From an uncultured Ilyobacter sp. (GTDB lineage: Bacteria; Fusobacteriota; Fusobacteriia; Fusobacteriales; Fusobacteriaceae), in NCBI RefSeq assembly GCF_963668515.1, contig NZ_OY764864.1, forward strand, positions 930,001 to 994,000: a DNA stretch of 64,000 nucleotides, written 5' to 3'. A model generated the notes under the pieces. It ran no database searches. It saw nothing but the letters and a program-made list of their open reading frames with translations, and was not told the DNA's origin. Positions 7,234-13,380 of this stretch are shown here, piece by piece (within the stretch, counting starts at the first letter, position 1; every line of letters begins with the position of its first letter). A program made the translations under genes and the position numbers.

Positions 7234-8016
7234 TTATAGCAGAATTTCTTTTATTTTTTTGACAACGCCGTTTTGATTGTTGGTTTCTGCGATAAAGTTT
7301 GCTTCTTTTTTTAGAAGAGGATGTGCATTTTCCATTGCATAGCCATATTTTGCATTTTTTACCATTTCGAGGTCATTTAGATAATCTCCAAAAACCATGG
7401 TCTCACAAGGAGTTATTTGAAAAAATTTCTGTATTTTTTTTATGGCAGTTCCCTTATTTGCTTTCATATGGATAATATCGAGCCATAATTTTCCAGAGAC
7501 GGCAATATTAAACTTATTCTCATAATTTATAAAATATTTGTGGCTGTTTTCTTCGGAACCTTTAAAGTCGCAGAGGGTGATTTTTAAAATATCATCATTA
7601 ACCTGAGTGACATCATCTACAATTTTAAAACGGGAATAATATCTAGATACCTCTGACACAAGTTTTTCATCACTGCTCTCGATATAAGCAGATTTCTTGC
7701 CGCAAATAACAAGATAAGCTCCCTCTATACCTCTGCCTATCTCTATGAGCTCTAGGGCATCTTTTTTATCGATTGTTACGGAAAAAAGCTCTATTCCGTT
7801 TTTTATTACATATGTCCCATTCTCTGCTATAAAAAGCATATCGTCCTTGATAGAATCAAACTTTTCTAGAAGATTGTAATATTGTCTCCCACTGGCGGCA
7901 GAAAAAATAATGTTTTTCTTTCGGATCTCCCTGAAAACTTCCCAAAATTCCTCGTCAATTTTATGGTCATCATTGAGCAGACTTCCGTCCATATCAGTTG
8001 CTATTAGTTTAATCAT
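7234..8016 (-). CDS. Cof-type HAD-superfamily phosphatase
   Basis: A 260-residue cytosolic haloacid-dehalogenase hydrolase of the Cof/HAD-IIB type, which dephosphorylates sugar phosphates, FMN or related small molecules. Motif I is DMDGSLLNDD (nucleophile Asp8, acid/base Asp10), motif II is FSAASGRQ, motif III is the Lys in MKANKGTAIKKI, and motif IV is VFGDYLNDLEMV. The C2 cap lies between residues about 85 and 190. The start has a GGAGG site. The substrate cannot be told from sequence. Confidence 0.92.
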   Translation of the reverse strand: MIKLIATDMDGSLLNDDHKIDEEFWEVFREIRKKNIIFSAASGRQYYNLLEKFDSIKDDMLFIAENGTYVIKNGIELFSVTIDKKDALELIEIGRGIEGAYLVICGKKSAYIESSDEKLVSEVSRYYSRFKIVDDVTQVNDDILKITLCDFKGSEENSHKYFINYENKFNIAVSGKLWLDIIHMKANKGTAIKKIQKFFQITPCETMVFGDYLNDLEMVKNAKYGYAMENAHPLLKKEANFIAETNNQNGVVKKIKEILL

Positions 8017-8219
8017 TTGAACCTCCTGGATAATTCTACTGTGATTTATTTATTGATACAGTTTCATAAAATATGGTAACTCTCTGAAGATAGAAAGTCA
8101 ATATTAAATATTAATTTGAATGTGTAGAGAGCTTTTAAAAGTATTAATTTTAAGAGGAATTTATCCATAAAACTGGAATATGCAAATAAATAAATCGACA
8201 AAAATTTGAGGAGGTTTCT

Positions 8220-8450
8220 ATGAAATTCATAAAATTTGATAATTCCCTTGTGAGGGCAGACGCCATTTTAGTCCTTAGAATAAAATTCAAAAATAGTTTC
8301 AAAGAATCAGTTTGGAATGTTGAAATTTTTATGGAAGATATCTTGTTAGAAGATGAAAAAAATTATTTTTTTGAGAGCTATAAAAGTAAGGAAGAAGCAA
8401 AAGAAAGGTTAGAGGAGATAGTAGCGAAAATAGGTATAGAGGTTATCTAA
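8220..8450 (+). CDS. Hypothetical protein, 76 residues
   Basis: I do not recognise this protein. It is a small, charged, soluble sequence (MKFIKFDNSLVRADAILVLR) with predicted beta strands in the first half and a helical, Glu/Lys-rich C-terminus (SKEEAKERLEEIVAKIGIEVI). The start is clear, with GAGGAGG seven bases upstream. It stands alone in the operon map, 116 bases before a lipoprotein gene with no evident terminator between them. Confidence 0.7.
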   Translation: MKFIKFDNSLVRADAILVLRIKFKNSFKESVWNVEIFMEDILLEDEKNYFFESYKSKEEAKERLEEIVAKIGIEVI

Positions 8451-8566
8451 TCTTCTGTATTTTGAAAAACTCAGTTTTAAGAGTTTTTCATAAATTATAA
8501 AGGAATTTAAAAAGCCTTTTGAAATATCTCTTTAGAAAGATGAATATATGTAAGGAGAGGATAGCC

Positions 8567-8956
8567 ATGAAAAAAATAATATTATTGCTGTTTGTTTTAT
8601 TGCTGGTTTTGGGCTGTGATTCTGGAAAAAAAATTACTTCAGGGAGTGAAAATATAAATCAGAAAAAAGAGATCTTAGAAATTCGGAAGCAGCTTGATGA
8701 AGCTGAGACCACAATCTCTGAACAGAATCAGAAAATAAAAGTATTGGAAGATGTAAAAGAACAGAGTAAGCTGATGCTAGCTGAGAAGGAGAGAGTAATA
8801 AAAACACATGAAAGTGAGACTGAGCTTCTTAAAAATAAAAACGTGGATCTTGCTAAAGAGATAGAAAACAGGGATTTAGAAAGAGTATACTGGATTATTT
8901 TCATTATTGTAAATAATGCACTGTGGTATGGTTATTCCAGGAAAAAGAAGGCATAA
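8567..8956 (+). CDS. Coiled-coil lipoprotein with C-terminal membrane segment
   Basis: A 129-residue protein with a lipoprotein signal (LLLVLGCDSG, Cys at about 17). A heptad-rich coiled coil follows (about residues 30-105; QKIKVLEDVKEQSKLMLAEK), then a single hydrophobic stretch near the end (VYWIIFIIVNNALWYGYS) and a basic RKKKA tail. The start was put at the ATG after AAGGAGAGG; an in-frame start 16 codons earlier lacks a ribosome site. A protein with a lipid anchor at one end and a membrane segment at the other could span or bridge the periplasm, but no function is known. Confidence 0.7.
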   Translation: MKKIILLLFVLLLVLGCDSGKKITSGSENINQKKEILEIRKQLDEAETTISEQNQKIKVLEDVKEQSKLMLAEKERVIKTHESETELLKNKNVDLAKEIENRDLERVYWIIFIIVNNALWYGYSRKKKA

Positions 8957-8985
8957 ATAGCTGCCCGTCGGGCAGCTATTTTATT
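8956..8985 (+). terminator. Intrinsic terminator after the coiled-coil lipoprotein
   Basis: AATAGCTGCCC and GGGCAGCTATT form an 11-bp stem around a GTC loop, with a T-rich tail. It overlaps the lipoprotein stop codon region. Confidence 0.8.
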
Positions 8986-9022
8986 TTTGGATATATATTA
9001 TTTTATTTTTCATAACGCTATG

Positions 9023-9469
9023 TTAGAAAGGAAATTCGTCGTCATCTTCAAATGATTCTGTTTCCGGCTGAGAATGTGAAGGAGCCTGTGGTTTTGAAGG
9101 TTTTGAGTAAGAATTAGAGTTAGAATATCCGCCTTGAGAATTGCTGTTGTTAGGAGATGGTTCACTGTTTCTTCCCTCTAAAAACTCGATATTGTCTACA
9201 ATAACATCGTAAGTAGTCCTTTTTTCACCTTCTACTTCATATCTATTCATCTGGAGTCTTCCCTGGACACCTGTTTTTCTACCTTTTCTCAAGTATTCCC
9301 CTATTAATTCTGCAGTTTTTCCAAAAGCGACACAGTTGATGAAATCAGCTTCACCTTTTTGGAATGGTCTGTCTACAGCTAGTGAAAATCTACAGTATGC
9401 TTTCCCGCTTTGTCCATACTTTAATTCAGGGTCTCTTGTGAGTCTCCCCGTTAATACTACTAAATTCAA
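9023..9469 (-). CDS. ssb: Single-stranded DNA-binding protein
   Basis: A 148-residue SSB. The OB fold (residues 1-105) has LTGRLTRDPEL, YCRFSLAVDRPF and INCVAFGKTAELI. A Gln/Ser/Pro-rich linker follows, and the tip DDDEFPF is the acidic tail that binds partner repair and replication proteins. I chose the TTG start giving MNLVVLTGRL, four bases after GGTGAT; a GTG three codons earlier is possible but would place that site inside the gene. The gene stands alone here, without rpsF or rpsR. Confidence 0.93.
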   Translation of the reverse strand: MNLVVLTGRLTRDPELKYGQSGKAYCRFSLAVDRPFQKGEADFINCVAFGKTAELIGEYLRKGRKTGVQGRLQMNRYEVEGEKRTTYDVIVDNIEFLEGRNSEPSPNNSNSQGGYSNSNSYSKPSKPQAPSHSQPETESFEDDDEFPF

Positions 9470-9478
9470 TATAATCAC

Positions 9479-10055
9479 CGTCCTAGATAAGTTTATTATT
9501 TTAAAGTCAATATAAAATATCGAAGAAAATCAACATTTCAAATCATTAGATATTCATTTTCTGTAGGCCACCTAAAATGCATAGATAAAAGAATTATATC
9601 ATAAAAAATCTGAAAACAAAATTTTAAATTTAACTGGGAGGCAGAGTTTAAACTAAAGGTTATCAGGTAGTGATTTTTTAGCTATAAGAGCCTGCATATT
9701 AATTATTTTGGATTTTTAAAATATTACCTGCCAATAAATTAAAGAAGATGAAAAACTGATTTTTAGGAATCGATATCAGTACTTGATTATAAAGGATCTT
9801 ACAAAAACATAACGAGGATTAACATGCAGGCACTTTAATTATATCCCCATTTTAATGGAAATAAAATAGTTGAAAAATTCAATTATTTATAAAAAAATAT
9901 TTTCTTTTAAAAGTATAATTTAGTAATATAATGTTCATTTTTGAAACCTTGTAAAATTTGTATTGCATACTAAAGAGAACTTGATTTTTTTATTATGTAA
10001 CAGGAATAAATTATGAAAATGAAAGTGAAAAAGGTCAAAAAATATCCCCAGAGTA
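9479..10055. other. Gene-free stretch upstream of ssb
   Basis: No coding frame with a ribosome site is seen. The only clear structure is a pair of 14-base inverted repeats (GCCTGCATATTAAT at 9690-9703 and its complement with one mismatch at 9818-9831). The rest is AT-rich DNA. Confidence 0.5.
9690..9831. repeat. Inverted repeat pair, 14 bases, 114 bases apart
   Basis: GCCTGCATATTAAT at 9690-9703 matches the reverse complement of 9818-9831 (GCCTGCATGTTAAT) at 13 of 14 positions. The enclosed 114 bases have no coding frame. It could be the base of a long RNA hairpin or the ends of a very small mobile element. Confidence 0.45.
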
Positions 10056-10085
10056 TTTAGAATGGTGGAAAAGTTATGCTATAAT
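10056..10085 (+). promoter_or_regulatory. Promoter upstream of a 40-residue membrane peptide
   Basis: TATAAT at 10080-10085 has TG one base upstream (TATGC before it). TTTAGA lies 18 bases further up at 10056-10061. The predicted start near 10092 leaves a leader of about 25 bases. Confidence 0.5.
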
Positions 10086-10117
10086 AGAAAATGAAAAATA
10101 AAAAGGGGGGAAGGTTG

Positions 10118-10240
10118 TTGGTTTTAAAAAAAAGGACACATAAAACAAAAGGAGAATTAAAAAGAACACTAACTCTATACAGAATAATTGTGGTTCTGCT
10201 CGCTACTTATATTTTAGGGTCACACCTTGGGGTATTTTAA
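10118..10240 (+). CDS. Small single-pass membrane protein, 40 residues
   Basis: I do not recognise this protein. The frame starts at TTG (two tandem TTG codons are in frame) after a GGGGGGAAGG stretch. It encodes a basic N-terminus (LKKRTHKTKGELKRTLTLYR) and one membrane helix (IIVVLLATYILGSHLGVF). The basic end should stay in the cytosol. An extended -10 promoter lies about 33 bases upstream, and the next gene, an outer-membrane barrel, starts 61 bases downstream, so the two may share a transcript. Confidence 0.5.
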   Translation: MVLKKRTHKTKGELKRTLTLYRIIVVLLATYILGSHLGVF

Positions 10241-10301
10241 AGGATATTTTGATTTAGAGTGTTCGAATAATTAAATTACTTTTATAATTAGGAGACTAAA
10301 A

Positions 10302-11072
10302 ATGAAAAATAAATTTGCTTTAATTTTTTTAGCCGGTTTGCTTTTTTCTACAACTGCCAAGGGAGATCAGGAAAATAAGATGACACTTTCTGTTGGGGCA
10401 GGGGCCATTACACAAAATAGCATCTACCAATCAGAGGATAAGTATGAGACTTTTCCAGTTGCGGCTGTAAATTTGAGATATGATAATTTTTATATTAATT
10501 ATGATGAGATAGGATACGATCTATATAGTGAAGATGGGATGAAATTAGGTCTTATAGGAAAAGTCCATTTGGGCTACGATTCTGATGATTTGAAAGATGA
10601 GTACGAGGCTATGGAAGACAGAGAGTATGATTTTCATCTGGGGCTGAAAACTACATATAATTATGACATTTATAAATTTGTTACCTTTGCCACTGGTGAC
10701 ATAAGTGGAAGGAGCGACGGTAAATCCCTTGGATTTGAAGGAAGTGCTAGGTATACTCTAATTGACAGAAGGCTTTATTTTATACCTGCTGCAGGAGTTA
10801 CATATGTAGATGAAGATTTTGTAGATTATTTTTACGGGGTGAAGGAGAGTGAGGCAGTCTCTGGAGGAATAAACGGTGGGTCAGAGTATAGAGGTGCTGG
10901 AGATGTCATCTATGGACTAAAAGGAAGCTTTAGTTATATCTACAACAGCGATCTTTCTTTCCAGTGGATAAACGGTGTGAAACTATATGGTGGCCACATA
11001 AACGATTCTTCGATAGTGAGAAAGGACTATTCTTTTTATACAGGTTTGATTGTGACATACAGATTTCTATAG
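10302..11072 (+). CDS. MipA/OmpV-family outer membrane protein
   Basis: A 256-residue protein with a signal peptide (about 20 residues) and alternating beta-strand pattern to the C-terminal Phe-Leu end (VTYRFL). The family features are the N-terminal ETFPVAAVNLRYDNFYI, the YFYGVKESEAVSG block and the late GHINDSSIVRKDYSF, which corresponds to the conserved 'GDA-DSPI' region of MipA/OmpV. Relatives are outer-membrane barrels; E. coli MipA scaffolds a lytic transglycosylase complex, but that role cannot be assumed here. It ends at a terminator. Confidence 0.85.
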   Translation: MKNKFALIFLAGLLFSTTAKGDQENKMTLSVGAGAITQNSIYQSEDKYETFPVAAVNLRYDNFYINYDEIGYDLYSEDGMKLGLIGKVHLGYDSDDLKDEYEAMEDREYDFHLGLKTTYNYDIYKFVTFATGDISGRSDGKSLGFEGSARYTLIDRRLYFIPAAGVTYVDEDFVDYFYGVKESEAVSGGINGGSEYRGAGDVIYGLKGSFSYIYNSDLSFQWINGVKLYGGHINDSSIVRKDYSFYTGLIVTYRFL

Positions 11073-11094
11073 GGGCTCTAGGGCCTCTTTTTTA
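11071..11094 (+). terminator. Intrinsic terminator after the MipA/OmpV gene
   Basis: AGGGGC and GGCCTCT pair imperfectly around a short loop and are followed by six T. It starts at the stop codon of the gene. Confidence 0.6.
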
Positions 11095-11182
11095 ATAATA
11101 ATTTAAATTTTTCAAATATCAAAAATTTACAGATAAATTACTTTTAGTAAATGCTTACTTAACGTTGAGGAGGTAGACTTAC

Positions 11183-11242
11183 TTGGAAACAAGGGGAGCA
11201 GAGTTTATTAATTTTTACAAAAGGAGAGGATTAAAAAAATGA
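11183..11242 (+). CDS. Possible 19-codon leader peptide coupled to the porin gene
   Basis: A TTG start ten bases after GAGGAGG opens a 19-codon frame (METRGAEFINFYKRRGLKK). Its TGA stop overlaps the ATG of the outer-membrane protein gene as ATGA. The last codons of this frame also form the AAGGAGAGGA ribosome site of that gene. The arrangement is what translational coupling looks like. The peptide has no signal or known family, and the frame could be accidental. Confidence 0.4.
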   Translation: METRGAEFINFYKRRGLKK

Positions 11243-12195
11243 AAAAAAGAATTGCATTGTTACTAGCAGGAGTATCAATAGTGTCAGGTACAGCATTGGC
11301 AGCATCTTTTAAATTAACTGATGAGATTAAAATCAATGATGAGACAAACTACAGGTCGGATGAAAGAATCGAAACAGAGTGGACTATAGCCAAAGGTGAG
11401 TACAAGGCTGATAATGGATTTAAATTAAAATTTGATATTGATAGAGATGATATTAATTATGACGCATCAGGTTATGAAGATCACGAAGGTTGGGATACAT
11501 ATTTTGCAGCTTACTATCCCCTTGCATCTGTAGAATTGGCTGGACTTATATTTAAAAATGAGATAGGTGCCGAGATGTACTATGACCAAGAGGATTCTTA
11601 TGACAAAAACGGCTCAACACAAGCAGAAAAAGAGGAAACAGAATTAGGACTTGCTCTTAAAATAAAGACTAAATTAAATGATATTACAACTTGGTCAACT
11701 AAATTATGGACTAGAAATGTTGATTATGAAAAGGGAACAACTGATGATGATGTTCTTTATGGTATAGAAACTACAGTGGGGATGGATTTCAACAAAAGCT
11801 GGTCAGCTGAATTGGAAGTTGATGGTTTCTGGGGTGGATACAGTGACAGTGGCAGCACATTTGCAGGTGACGGAATTGATTCATTCAACTATGAGGTCTT
11901 CGCATACTTAAACTATGTTCAAGACTTATATAAGAGAGATGATTTCAAATTATATTTTGCAACTGAATTTGCAGCTGAGTACTATGCTCAGGGAGACGAC
12001 TATAAAGATGCAAAAGAAGATTATGCAACACATTATATGATGCCTGGAGTGGGATTCAAATACGGAGTGACAGAGTCTGTGGCATTTCATGGTTGGACAG
12101 GATACAAGGTGCTAGGAGAAATAGCTAAGGGAGATGGAACTGTAGGTGATAACAACGAGTGGGAATCGGTGCTGGGATTTAAAGTAACTATGTAA
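11239..12195 (+). CDS. Porin-like outer membrane beta-barrel protein
   Basis: A 318-residue protein with a clear signal peptide (KKRIALLLAGVSIVSGTALA, cleaved after about residue 20). The mature part is acidic and made of alternating polar and hydrophobic residues typical of a 14- to 16-strand barrel, rich in Asp/Tyr/Gly turns (DDINYDASGYEDHEGWDTYF). It resembles fusobacterial porin-type proteins (FomA-like) in layout but is shorter than FomA, and the last residue is Met rather than the usual aromatic. It has its own terminator. It may serve as a diffusion porin. Confidence 0.75.
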   Translation: MKKRIALLLAGVSIVSGTALAASFKLTDEIKINDETNYRSDERIETEWTIAKGEYKADNGFKLKFDIDRDDINYDASGYEDHEGWDTYFAAYYPLASVELAGLIFKNEIGAEMYYDQEDSYDKNGSTQAEKEETELGLALKIKTKLNDITTWSTKLWTRNVDYEKGTTDDDVLYGIETTVGMDFNKSWSAELEVDGFWGGYSDSGSTFAGDGIDSFNYEVFAYLNYVQDLYKRDDFKLYFATEFAAEYYAQGDDYKDAKEDYATHYMMPGVGFKYGVTESVAFHGWTGYKVLGEIAKGDGTVGDNNEWESVLGFKVTM

Positions 12196-12232
12196 TCTTA
12201 TTTTATCTGACTTTCCTCGAGTCAGATATAAT

Positions 12233-12262
12233 AAAAACCCGGTTTTTAACTGGGTTTTTAAT
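12233..12262 (+). terminator. Intrinsic terminator after the porin-like gene
   Basis: AAAAACCC and GGGTTTTT pair and end in a T run. It lies 38 bases after the stop codon. Confidence 0.75.
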
Positions 12263-12281
12263 TGAATAGAAGGATTTATAT

Positions 12282-12473
12282 TTATCGGGATTCTTTTACA
12301 GTTTCTAAATATCTTTGACACTGGGAGCATTTGGCCATGTTTTTTTCCCTTATGAACTCTATAGGCTCACAGCTTGTTTGTTTATTACAGTATGGGCACT
12401 CTTGGGTACAGAAGAGAGAAGTAATTTTTCTTTTAATAAATTTAAAAAATTTATAGATGCTATAATCATACAT
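12282..12473 (-). CDS. Small zinc-ribbon protein, 63 residues
   Basis: A short basic protein with two CxxC pairs: CPYC near residue 25 and CSQC near residue 50, spaced as in a zinc ribbon. The N-terminus is basic and aromatic (YDYSIYKFFKFIKRKI). The ATG lies directly next to the inverted repeat end of the neighbouring repeat element, and no good ribosome site is visible, so the start is uncertain and the gene may have lost its own upstream region. A 13-base direct repeat (TTTATCGGGATTC) at 12281 and 12512 brackets the gene. Confidence 0.5.
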   Translation of the reverse strand: MYDYSIYKFFKFIKRKITSLFCTQECPYCNKQTSCEPIEFIREKNMAKCSQCQRYLETVKESR

Positions 12474-12984
12474 AACCTAAGTTACTACCTTTATTAAATT
12501 AAAGTATTGAATTTATCGGGATTCGTTACTTTTCTCTTGAAAGAAAAGTAACCAAAAGTTCAAGCCTATGAAAAATCAGCTAAACAACCTTGAAAATCCA
12601 ATAGCAATAAGGAAACTCAGAAAACAAGTTTCTGAGAACCAGAAAATATACTCGTATCACTCGTTATTTTTTGGCTACTCGCTGCGCTCAGACAGTCGAT
12701 TTTTTCTAAGGATTTTACTGCGGTTATTCTTAACGCTGATTTTATCAATGGCAAGGGAAAAGAGATAAAAACCTCTCGCAAAAGAAGGTATTTATAGTTT
12801 TGGCTTTAACTCTGTAAGACTCATTCTTTTTCTTTGTGCCCTCTGTGTTCAAGAGGTTGTGCCCTTATTCGTGTTAATTTTTCTGTCTTTTATTGATTTT
12901 CATTCGTGACAAAATCTTTTGATTCTGATATTCAGATAAATTCAGTAATTTATAATAATTTTTTTTTAGTAGCAACTTGGGTTA
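12474..12984. mobile_element. MITE-like element with terminal inverted repeats
   Basis: The left end AACCTAAGTTACTACC (12474-12489) and the right end AGTAGCAACTTGGGTTA (12968-12984) are inverted copies of one sequence. The same ends occur as an inverted pair at 63079-63097 and 63206-63223, and singly at 5811-5830. The inside is non-coding, more GC-rich in parts, and has a palindrome GTTACTTTTC/GAAAAGTAAC (12525-12552) and a block TTCGTGACAAAA also found in the 63-kb copy. There is no transposase. The 66-codon frame inside is taken as chance. Confidence 0.5.
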
Positions 12985-13088
12985 CATAGTAAATTACCTC
13001 ATAGTTATTTGAAACATAGAAAAAATTCTTTTTTTACTTTTTATATTATAACCTTAAACAGATAAAAAATGACCACAGAAGGATAAAT

Positions 13089-13301
13089 CTGGATATAAGG
13101 AATATTGGAGTTGAGGATTACAAGTCAGTGACCTTTTCAATCTTGTTGGGAAAGACAAAGAAAACAATGTCAGAAGTATATACTTTTAGTCTGCATGATT
13201 TTAAATCTGGTAAAAAATATAAATTTAACTCTGAGTTATATGTTGGAGATGTCAGAGGTAAAAAATCAGAAGTTAGATTTATTGGGGGAGAAGCTGAATA
13301 G
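13089..13301 (+). pseudogene. Coding remnant of unknown family upstream of polA
   Basis: A frame open from 13020 to a TAG at 13299 has a clear protein-like stretch: NIGVEDYKSVTFSILLGKTK, then KTMSEVYTFSLHDFKSGKKY and ELYVGDVRGKKSEVRFIGGE. There is no start codon with a ribosome site, and the repeat element ends only 36 bases before the frame opens. This looks like the C-terminal part of a secreted or beta-rich protein whose front has been lost. I do not recognise the family. Confidence 0.4.
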
Positions 13302-13317
13302 CTTTTCCTCTTTTGTT

Positions 13318-13346
13318 TTGCAGAGGGGGTTTAGCTGTGTTATAAT
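13318..13346 (+). promoter_or_regulatory. Promoter of polA
   Basis: TTGCAG (13318-13323) and TATAAT (13341-13346) are exactly 17 bases apart. The predicted start is about 28 bases before the polA start codon. Confidence 0.75.
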
Positions 13347-13380
13347 ATTACGAAAAAGCGAAAAAAAAGGAGATTGAAAT

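Noticed and set aside
12568-12768. 66-codon open frame inside the repeat element
   Set aside because: It lies in repeat DNA without a ribosome site, and the protein has no family pattern.
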